13,035 nucleotides of DNA from positions 1-13,035 of the forward strand of contig CAZFZL010000042.1 in NCBI GenBank assembly GCA_964523005.1. Direction: 5' to 3'. Positions within the stretch are counted from its first letter, which is position 1; every line of letters begins with the position of its first letter. Positions 7,787 through 13,035 of this stretch are shown here, piece by piece. The translations under genes and the position numbers were made by a program. The notes below the pieces were generated by a model. It made no database searches and was not told the origin of the DNA. It was given only the letters and a program-made list of their open reading frames with translations. This stretch comes from UMGS1307 sp964523005 (GTDB lineage: Bacteria > Bacillota > Clostridia > Oscillospirales > CAG-382).

Positions 7787-10180
7787 TTATTTGGCGACGA
7801 TGTTGAATATCCTGTTTTTGACGTAGATCTTCTTGAGTATCGTTTTGCCGTCAAGCAGGGAAGTGAGCTTTTCGTCCTTGCATATAGCTTCGTATACCGC
7901 AGCTTCGTCGCTGTCCGACGGTACGGTAACGGTGCCCTTGAGCTTGCCGCTGATCTGTACTGCGACCGTGCATTCCGCAAGGCGCGTCTTTGCTTCATCG
8001 TATTCCGGATATTTTTCGAGCGAGCAGAGCGTCGTGTGGCCGAGCAGCTGCCACATTTCCTCACATATGTGCGGTGCGAACGGGCAGAGAAGCTTCGTGA
8101 GCGTTTCAAGATGCTCCTTCGTTATACTTCCGCTGTCGTAGATTGTGTTCATGAGCGTCATCATCGCGGCGATGGCGGTGTTGAACTTCATCTCCTCGAT
8201 GTCGTTCGTGACCTTTTTCACCGTGCGGTGCATATCCCCGTCAAGCTTGTCCGAATCACCTATCATATCGTACAGAGCGAAGAAGCGCTCAAGAAATTTT
8301 TTTGAGCCCTTAATGCTTTGAGTCGACCATGTTGCCGTTTGGGCAAAATCTCCGATGAACATTTCGTATATCCTGAGCGTGTCGGCACCGTAGTTGTTTA
8401 TCACGTCGTCGGGGTTTATGACATTGCCGCGCGACTTTGACATTTTCTCTCCGTCCTCACCGAGTATCATCCCCTGTGAGGTGCGCTTGAGATACGGCTC
8501 CTTGCATTTTATCACGCCTATATCGTACAACACCTTCGCCCAGAAACGCGAGTAGAGCATATGGAGCGTTGCGTGCTCCATTCCGCCGTTGTACCAATCG
8601 ACGGGCATCCAATAGTCGAGCGCTTCTTTTGAGGCGAGTGCTTCGTGGTTATGCACGTCGCAGTAGCGCAGGAAATACCACGATGAGCCGGCCCACTGCG
8701 GCATTACGTCCGTTTCACGCTTCGCGTCTCCGCCGCATTTAGGACATTTGCAGTTGACGAAGCTTTCTATCTTCGACAGCGGTGATTCACCGTTGTCGGT
8801 CGGTTCGTATGTTTCTACATCGGGAAGCCTGAGCGGCAGCTCCGATTCGGGTATCGGCTGCCAGCCGCATTTCTCGCAGTACACGAGCGGTATCGGCTCG
8901 CCCCAATATCTTTGTCTTGAGAACACCCAGTCGCGCAGCTTGAAGTTGACCTTAGGCTTTCCGAGACCTTTTTCGGCAAGGTATTCTGTGATCTTTTCCT
9001 TCGCCTGCCTGACTTCAAGACCGTTGAGAAAGCCGGAATTGATCATAGTGCCTGTTTCGACGTCGGTGAAGGCTTCTTCTTCGATGTTTCCGCCGGCGAC
9101 GACTTCGATTATCGGCAGGTCGAATTTTTTTGCGAACTCATAGTCGCGCGTATCGTGCGCGGGGACTGCCATTATAGCGCCCGTGCCGTAAGTGGCAAGA
9201 ACATAGTCGGAGACGAATATCGGGATTTCCTTACCGTTGACGGGGTTTATTGCGGTGACGCCTTCGAGGCGCACGCCTGTCTTATCCTTGGCAAGCTCGG
9301 TGCGTTCAAAATCGCTCTTTTTTGCCGCGGCGTCGCGGTATTCGCATATATCGGTGTAATTGGTGAGCTTGTCCTTCCACAGATCGACGTATTTATGCTC
9401 CGGAGCTATGACCATGTACGTCGCGCCGAAAAGCGTGTCGGGGCGCGTCGTGTAAACTGTGAGCACTTCGCCTGCCGTCGTCGCGAAATCGACCTCTGCA
9501 CCGTGCGAGCGTCCGATCCAGTTGATTTCCGCGCTTCTGACGCGCTCGATGTAGTCAACATTCGCAAGATCGTCGATAAGCCTGTCGGCATACTGCGTTA
9601 TTCTGAGCATCCACTGGTTCTTGACCTTGCGGATGACCTCGCTGTGACAGCGTTCGCACGTTCCGTTGACGACTTCCTCGTTTGCTAAGACAACCTTGCA
9701 TGACGTACACCAGTTGACTGCCATTTCTTTTTTATATGCAAGCCCTCTCTTGAAGAGCTGGAGGAATATCCACTGCGTCCATTTGTAATATTCGGGGTCA
9801 GTCGTGTCTATCTCACGCGTCCAGTCGAACGAAAGTCCGAGCGCTTTGAGTTGTGAACGGAAGCGGTTTTCATTTTCATGGGTGATTATCTTCGGATGGA
9901 TATGATTCTTGATCGCGTAGTTCTCGGCCGGCAGTCCGAAGGCATCCCAGCCCATCGGAAACAGTACATTGTAGCCCGTCATGCGGTGCTTGCGCGCTAT
10001 TATGTCGAGCGCAGTATACGAGCGCGGGTGACCGACGTGCAGCCCCGCTCCGGATGGATAGGGAAATTCGACGAGCGCATAATATTTAGGCTTTGAATAG
10101 TCGTTTGAAGCGTGGAACGCGCCGGCATCCTCCCATTGCTTCTGCCATTTTTCTTCTATTTGCTTAAAATCGTATCTCAT
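7787..10180 (-). CDS. leuS: Leucyl-tRNA synthetase
   Basis: A 797-residue class I synthetase that charges tRNA-Leu with leucine in the cytoplasm. The Rossmann catalytic core carries YPSGAGLHVGH (the HIGH motif is His48-Val-Gly-His51) and GMILGEDGEKMSKSRGN (KMSKS at 579-583). The CP1 editing domain (about 225-415) has TTRPDTLFGATY (244-255) and AHDTRDY (341-347), with the conserved editing Asp in this last motif. Two sets of cysteine pairs, Cys158/161 with Cys175/178 and Cys435/438 with Cys479/482, look like zinc-binding modules. The anticodon-binding domain (about 645-720) and the C-terminal domain (with AVQISGKLKG) are present, so the enzyme is complete for a bacterial LeuRS. It follows rsfS by 39 bases with a purine-rich leader; there is no room for a T-box, so expression probably depends on the upstream operon. 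Confidence 0.99.
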   Translation of the reverse strand: MRYDFKQIEEKWQKQWEDAGAFHASNDYSKPKYYALVEFPYPSGAGLHVGHPRSYTALDIIARKHRMTGYNVLFPMGWDAFGLPAENYAIKNHIHPKIITHENENRFRSQLKALGLSFDWTREIDTTDPEYYKWTQWIFLQLFKRGLAYKKEMAVNWCTSCKVVLANEEVVNGTCERCHSEVIRKVKNQWMLRITQYADRLIDDLANVDYIERVRSAEINWIGRSHGAEVDFATTAGEVLTVYTTRPDTLFGATYMVIAPEHKYVDLWKDKLTNYTDICEYRDAAAKKSDFERTELAKDKTGVRLEGVTAINPVNGKEIPIFVSDYVLATYGTGAIMAVPAHDTRDYEFAKKFDLPIIEVVAGGNIEEEAFTDVETGTMINSGFLNGLEVRQAKEKITEYLAEKGLGKPKVNFKLRDWVFSRQRYWGEPIPLVYCEKCGWQPIPESELPLRLPDVETYEPTDNGESPLSKIESFVNCKCPKCGGDAKRETDVMPQWAGSSWYFLRYCDVHNHEALASKEALDYWMPVDWYNGGMEHATLHMLYSRFWAKVLYDIGVIKCKEPYLKRTSQGMILGEDGEKMSKSRGNVINPDDVINNYGADTLRIYEMFIGDFAQTATWSTQSIKGSKKFLERFFALYDMIGDSDKLDGDMHRTVKKVTNDIEEMKFNTAIAAMMTLMNTIYDSGSITKEHLETLTKLLCPFAPHICEEMWQLLGHTTLCSLEKYPEYDEAKTRLAECTVAVQISGKLKGTVTVPSDSDEAAVYEAICKDEKLTSLLDGKTILKKIYVKNRIFNIVAK

Positions 10181-10219
10181 TTCGTCTTTCTGCCTTTCTG
10201 ACGTTAATAATTATCAGGT

Positions 10220-10600
10220 TCATTCAGCTGCCGATTCGAACGGAAGCACTTTTCCTGCGTCCCAAAGGCGTTCGAGCTTGTAGAATTCACGGGCGTCCTT
10301 CGTGAAGACATGTACTATCACACTGCCGAAATCGAGCAGCATCCACCCGGAGTGGTTCGTCCCCTCGGTATGCGTGGGCGTTATACCCTCGAGTGACAGC
10401 TTATATTCGACCTCATCGGCAAGCGTTTTGACGTGCGTTGACGACGTGCCGGTGGCGATGACGAAGTAGTCGGTTATGATCGTTTCGTCGGAAAGCTCGA
10501 TGAGCGTGATCCCGACGCCTTTTTTTGAATCGAGAACAGTCGCCGCCTTTTCTGCGAGCAGTCTGGCGTTCTCTCTTGCTGTTTTTTCGTTATTATCCAT
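10220..10600 (-). CDS. rsfS: Ribosome silencing factor RsfS (Iojap/YbeB)
   Basis: A 126-residue RsfS protein. The family binds ribosomal protein uL14 and blocks joining of the ribosomal subunits, lowering translation when nutrients are scarce. Conserved features are the ITDYFVIATGTSSTHVKTLAD block (42-62), GTNHSGWMLLDFGSVIVHVF (80-99) and REFYKLERLW (104-113), which match the whole family domain. Length is typical. The start ATG overlaps the last eight bases of yqeK (10593-10600), and leuS follows, giving the yqeK-rsfS-leuS order seen in Clostridia. Many Clostridia have an LytR-type gene between yqeK and rsfS; none is present here. Confidence 0.97.
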   Translation of the reverse strand: MDNNEKTARENARLLAEKAATVLDSKKGVGITLIELSDETIITDYFVIATGTSSTHVKTLADEVEYKLSLEGITPTHTEGTNHSGWMLLDFGSVIVHVFTKDAREFYKLERLWDAGKVLPFESAAE

Positions 10601-11219
10601 TGGTTGCTTCCTTTCGGGCTGCGTCTTTATTATGCATATATTTATCTATCAGATCGTTTCTGGCGTTGATCGACTGCGGGTGTATTGTATCCTCGCGTTC
10701 GATCACTTCCATTATAGTCGCGTTTAGGGCGAATACGAGAGCTTTTTCGAGCGAATACGGGTCGTTGAGGCTGAGAAATCCGAAATAACGGTCTCTGATC
10801 GCTTCAACGCCGTCGTAGTCTCGGGACGGCTCTATGTAATCGGCAAACATCAGAGTTTTTTCGAAGGCGTTCATATTTGCCTTCCCGGTAGTATGCCAGC
10901 GTATCGCATCGCACGCTTCGGCAGGAGCGCCGTATTTTGCCGCGAGCAGCGAGCCGCTTATAGGATGCATGAGCTTTGCGGATTTTGCGGAGGCTTCGTC
11001 GGGTACGACACCGAACTTGGCGCATACGCACAGATGCTCTTCGAGAGTGTAGTATTTTGTTATATCGTGCAGTATCGCAGCGCACCTGACTGTATTGATG
11101 TCCAGACTCGGATAATGGCGCTGCGCGAGAACAATGCAGCTTTTTTCGGTGCCCATCGTGTGGATGAGCCGCTTTTGCGGTACATAGGAATACATTCTGT
11201 CAAAATCATAATCTGCCAT
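10593..11219 (-). CDS. yqeK: YqeK family HD-domain hydrolase (probable Ap4A hydrolase)
   Basis: A 208-residue HD-domain phosphohydrolase of the YqeK family; members hydrolyse diadenosine tetraphosphate symmetrically to two ADP and use a metal (iron) centre. Metal-ligand candidates are visible: His20 (RLIHTMG), the His51-Asp52 pair in AAILHDITKYY, His85 (KLMHPISG), His109 (IRWHTTGK) and Asp127 (MFADYIEPSRDYDGV, the last stretch being characteristic of YqeK). A GGAGAAG ribosome binding site (11227-11233) lies seven bases before ATG 11219, inside the end of nadD, and the start overlaps nadD by 14 bases. Its position between nadD and rsfS is the standard one in Bacillota. The C-terminal tail (about 190-208) is charged and not conserved. 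Confidence 0.95.
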   Translation of the reverse strand: MADYDFDRMYSYVPQKRLIHTMGTEKSCIVLAQRHYPSLDINTVRCAAILHDITKYYTLEEHLCVCAKFGVVPDEASAKSAKLMHPISGSLLAAKYGAPAEACDAIRWHTTGKANMNAFEKTLMFADYIEPSRDYDGVEAIRDRYFGFLSLNDPYSLEKALVFALNATIMEVIEREDTIHPQSINARNDLIDKYMHNKDAARKEATNG

Positions 11220-11844
11220 ATAGCTTCTTCTCCGTTATATATTCCGCTACGCTTTCCGGTAAGCCGCTTGCGGTGCTGCCGCTTGCGGTTTTACAGCCTG
11301 CGGTTTTACCGCCTGCGGCTAAACCGCACCTTACGTCCGTTGAGGAAATATCAAGTATATCGAGGTCTATTACAGTTATATCGGCACCATATTCGCGTCT
11401 GAGCATATCGCACACAGGCGCGATGCGCTGTTGTCCTTCTTCACTTCGCGGCGCTGCCGCGATAGTAACGGCACTGAGTATTTCGTCAAAGCATTTCCAC
11501 TCAGTGAAGGTGGTGAGCATATCGTCGCCGATGAGCAGATAAAGCCTGCTGTCGGGATAGAGCGACGCGAAATGCTTCACTGTATCGACAGTATACGATA
11601 TACCGCCGCGCGTGATCTCCCAGTCGGAGACCTGTGCGAACGATCCGAACGCTCTCACGCACATTTCGTATCTGTCCTCCGGCGAAGCCGATTTGTCCTT
11701 GAGTGCCTTGTGCGGAGGTATGAGATCGGGGACGATTATCAGCTTGTCCGGGTGCACCTGTCTGATGAAGGCTTCGGCAAATCTCACGTGTGCATTGTGC
11801 GGCGGGTCGAATGTTCCGCCGTAGATGCCGATCTTTTTTTTCAT
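11206..11844 (-). CDS. nadD: Nicotinate-nucleotide adenylyltransferase NadD
   Basis: A 212-residue NadD that joins nicotinate mononucleotide and ATP to form deamido-NAD in NAD biosynthesis. Motifs: GIYGGTFDPPHNAH (6-19, containing the nucleotidyltransferase HxGH-type signature, here HNAH), VPDLIPPHK (38-46), a DRYEMC stretch at 57-62, YLLIGDDML (102-110), DWEITRGGISYTVDT (74-88) and ISSTDVR (166-172), followed at the end by LPESVAEYITEKKLYG. Between the ISSTDVR motif and LPESV is an unusual insertion of about nine to ten residues made of TA(G/S)xx units, encoded by four 15-bp tandem copies; this accounts for the slightly long protein. The ATG overlaps the yhbY stop as ATGA (11841-11844) without a clear ribosome binding site, suggesting translational coupling. 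Confidence 0.96.
   Translation of the reverse strand: MKKKIGIYGGTFDPPHNAHVRFAEAFIRQVHPDKLIIVPDLIPPHKALKDKSASPEDRYEMCVRAFGSFAQVSDWEITRGGISYTVDTVKHFASLYPDSRLYLLIGDDMLTTFTEWKCFDEILSAVTIAAAPRSEEGQQRIAPVCDMLRREYGADITVIDLDILDISSTDVRCGLAAGGKTAGCKTASGSTASGLPESVAEYITEKKLYGRL
11264..11323. repeat. Four 15-bp tandem repeats inside nadD
   Basis: Four consecutive 15-base units (11264-11278, 11279-11293, 11294-11308, 11309-11323) share a C(C/A)GC(C/T)TGCGG core on the plus strand. As the unit is a multiple of three, the copies stay in frame and encode about residues 175-194 of NadD as a TAGCK/TASGS/TASGL-type series. The units differ at several positions, so this is an older minisatellite rather than a perfect array. 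Confidence 0.85.
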
Positions 11845-12128
11845 TCCGGAAGCACTATAACCGGCTTTTTTGCCGGACGGTAAAGCACGAACCGCATACC
11901 TATGACCTGTACGACCTGTGCGTGGTTTTCGTCTGCAAGCTGTTGGGCGGCTTCGCGCGGCGTGAGTGGTGAAGCCTCCTGAACGCGGCCCTTGACGAGC
12001 TCGTGCGCTTCGAGCGCAGCGTCGGCATCGACGGATACGTTATGGTTTATTCCGTTTTTTCCAATGTACAGGATGGTGTCGAGCTGTGTTGCAAGCTTTC
12101 TCAGATATGCTCTTTGTTTGGATGTCAT
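11841..12128 (-). CDS. yhbY: YhbY family RNA-binding protein (CRM domain)
   Basis: A 95-residue single CRM-domain protein related to E. coli YhbY and B. subtilis YqeI, which associates with pre-50S ribosomal particles. Visible features are the basic N-terminal helix (TSKQRAYLRKLA), YIGKNGI with the RNA-binding GxxG-type loop (Gly23-Gly26), and ALEAHELVKGRV (38-49), followed by a Val-rich strand (QVVQVIGMRFVLYR). I chose the ATG at 12128, preceded by GGAGTG, rather than an in-frame ATG at 12158: the downstream start gives the family's usual length and forms a TAATG junction with the stop of the preceding gene. It belongs to the ribosome-assembly cluster with nadD and rsfS. Confidence 0.93.
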   Translation of the reverse strand: MTSKQRAYLRKLATQLDTILYIGKNGINHNVSVDADAALEAHELVKGRVQEASPLTPREAAQQLADENHAQVVQVIGMRFVLYRPAKKPVIVLPE

Positions 12129-12514
12129 TATATCACTCCGTTTGCGGATGTGCCGCATTTCTTTTCAAAAAAACCTTCGAGCGAAAGCGCTCTGTCCGAA
12201 AACCCGACCGCTCTTGCGACCGTGTCGTCGTCGTCGAGGAAGCGTGCGCGCTTTATTCCCGCGTTGTCCATGAAAAACAGCGCGCCGCGCAGCGCGAGTA
12301 TGAGCGACTGCGGATCGTTCGTTCCCGGCACCGGGCGCAGAAGCAGTATTTCGCCGCCCTCGTCAGTCAGCCTGAACTGGCACAATCCGATCTTTTTTTC
12401 CTCTGATATTATTCCGTACGTCAGTGCGTCGGGCGAAAGCCTGTCCGCACAGCCGCAGATGCCGGCATATTCACGCTTTTCTTTTAGTTCGGGTATCGGG
12501 GTTATTTTTATCAT
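12128..12514 (-). CDS. Small hypothetical protein, possible GNAT-like fold
   Basis: A 128-residue protein I cannot assign with confidence. It has no signal peptide or membrane segment. The pattern is alternating: a segment that ends GIISEEKKIGLCQFRLTDEG (39-52 onward), a strand EILLLRPVPGTND, a helix (SLILALRGALFFMDNAG), a strand (RARFLDDDD), and a final AVGFSDRALSLEGFFEKKCG. This order resembles the core of a GNAT acetyltransferase with a degenerate acetyl-CoA loop, and the Cys near the C-terminus is a notable feature. It starts at ATG 12514, overlapping the pseudouridine synthase by 44 bases, with a GAAAG about ten bases upstream; its TAA stop overlaps the yhbY ATG. The tight placement in a ribosome-related cluster suggests a linked role, but this is inference. 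Confidence 0.7.
   Translation of the reverse strand: MIKITPIPELKEKREYAGICGCADRLSPDALTYGIISEEKKIGLCQFRLTDEGGEILLLRPVPGTNDPQSLILALRGALFFMDNAGIKRARFLDDDDTVARAVGFSDRALSLEGFFEKKCGTSANGVI
12134..12139 (-). promoter_or_regulatory. Ribosome binding site deciding the yhbY start
   Basis: The minus strand reads GGAGTG here, five bases before ATG 12128 measured from its last base. It lies inside the end of the preceding coding region, whose TAA stop shares an A with this ATG. The competing start at 12158 has no such site. Confidence 0.65.
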
Positions 12515-13035
12515 TCGTACAGTCTTTCAGATACTTTATTTCTTCCGGCTTGAGAGGCCTGTATTTTCCTTTTTCGAGATCGCCTATCCTGAGCGCTCCT
12601 ATGGCGGTGCGCGTGAGCGAGACGACGTGCTTGCCTCTTGCGAAGCATTGACAGCACATACGTCTGATCTGTCTGTTCTTTCCTTCGGTCAGACGCATAT
12701 CGATCACCGTCGTGCTTTCGTCGGCTTTGATTATCACGGCACGCACGGGCTTTATGGGTTCGCCGTCAAGAACGGTCATGGTAGTCAGCGCAGTCAGCTC
12801 CTGCTCCGTGATGCAGCCCTTTACTTCCACAATATACGTTTTTTCGATATGATAACGCGGATGTGTCAGGCGCAGTGTAAGGTCTCCGTCGTTTGTCAGC
12901 AGCAACAGCCCCTCGGAATCCATGTCGAGCCTACCGACAGGATATACTCTTTCGCGTATTGTGCCGATAAGCTCCGGGAGTGCGCGTCTGCCGAACTGTT
13001 CGTCCCGTCCAATATTACCGTGTTGCCGCTGCCGG
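12471..13035 (-). CDS. RsuA/RluB-family pseudouridine synthase, 5' end beyond the window
   Basis: The minus-strand frame stays open from the TGA/stop at 12471-12473 to the right edge, so the N-terminus is missing. About 188 residues are visible. They carry the catalytic motif PVGRLDMDSEGLLLLTNDGDL, whose Asp in GRLD is the active nucleophile; since GRLD lies upstream of the first ATG (12923), that ATG is not the start. Further family features are LTHPRYHIEKTYIVEVKG, then RAVIIKADES and LTEGKNRQIRRMC, and a basic C-terminal tail (about 25 residues after KPEEIKYLKD). Such enzymes isomerise a uridine of 16S or 23S rRNA to pseudouridine. The expected N-terminal S4 domain would lie outside the window. 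It heads the visible part of the translation-related block. Assignment to RsuA or RluB itself is not possible from this fragment. Confidence 0.92.
   Translation of the reverse strand, partial: RQRQHGNIGRDEQFGRRALPELIGTIRERVYPVGRLDMDSEGLLLLTNDGDLTLRLTHPRYHIEKTYIVEVKGCITEQELTALTTMTVLDGEPIKPVRAVIIKADESTTVIDMRLTEGKNRQIRRMCCQCFARGKHVVSLTRTAIGALRIGDLEKGKYRPLKPEEIKYLKDCTNDKNNPDTRTKRKA

Noticed and set aside
7760..8305. Plus-strand open frame (181 codons) across the leuS 3' end and the intergenic hairpin
   Set aside because: It is antisense to the well-supported leuS frame and has no recognisable domain.
10181..10219. T-box riboswitch before leuS
   Set aside because: The gap is only 39 bases, too short for a T-box leader, and no conserved T-box sequence is visible.
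11264..11323. CRISPR-like array
   Set aside because: The units are contiguous 15-mers with no spacers and sit in frame within nadD.
11787..11829. HNAH instead of HxGH in the NadD signature as a defect
   Set aside because: Both histidines of the motif are kept, and a small residue at the glycine position is tolerated in this family, so it is not good evidence of loss of function.
11841..12158. Longer yhbY start at ATG 12158 giving 105 residues
   Set aside because: No ribosome binding site there; the ATG at 12128 gives the family's usual length and a TAATG junction.
12471..12923. ATG at 12923 as the start of the pseudouridine synthase
   Set aside because: The catalytic GRLD lies just upstream of this ATG, so the gene must begin beyond the window.

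Overview
The window holds twelve genes, all on the minus strand, packed with gaps of 0 to about 75 bases and many overlapping stops and starts. Base composition is near 50% GC. Gene content and order (a YhbY/NadD/YqeK/RsfS/LeuS cluster, lipoproteins with an LTSC lipobox, GGAGG-type ribosome binding sites, a GH2 beta-galactosidase beside a DUF4091/GH123-type enzyme) suggest a chromosomal segment of an uncultured Clostridia-type Bacillota, probably gut- or rumen-associated. The taxon is an inference from gene content.

Reading in the direction of transcription (from 13035 down to 1), the first block is housekeeping. It holds the 3' part of an RsuA/RluB-family pseudouridine synthase, a small unrecognised protein that may be GNAT-like, the ribosome-assembly RNA-binding protein YhbY, the NAD-synthesis enzyme NadD, the HD-domain hydrolase YqeK, the ribosome silencing factor RsfS and leucyl-tRNA synthetase LeuS. 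Consecutive genes overlap by 44, 1, 4, 14 and 8 bases, and a 39-base gap precedes leuS, so this looks like one transcription unit devoted to ribosome function, translation and NAD supply.

A 75-base gap with a 10-bp inverted repeat (7740-7776) separates leuS from a second block of surface and carbohydrate genes: a LacZ-type GH2 beta-galactosidase, a lipoprotein of the D-Ala-D-Ala dipeptidase (VanX, M15D) family whose start overlaps the lacZ stop as ATGA, and a DUF4091/GH123-like glycosidase. These three appear to be co-transcribed.

A good sigma-A-type promoter (TTGACA, 17 bases, TACACT) at 2386-2414 then starts a third unit: a glycerophosphodiester phosphodiesterase and, at the window edge, a GTG-initiated lipoprotein with three lamin-tail (LTD) domains followed by the beginning of a chitobiase/Fn3-like segment. 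It is cut off by the window edge.

No tRNA, rRNA, CRISPR array, insertion sequence or prophage gene was seen. No gene-free stretch exceeds 100 bases. I found no clear undescribed system. The items most worth a second look are the triple-LTD lipoprotein, an in-frame 15-bp tandem repeat inside nadD, the half-site array over the 2386-2414 promoter, and the beta-galactosidase/dipeptidase/GH123-like operon.
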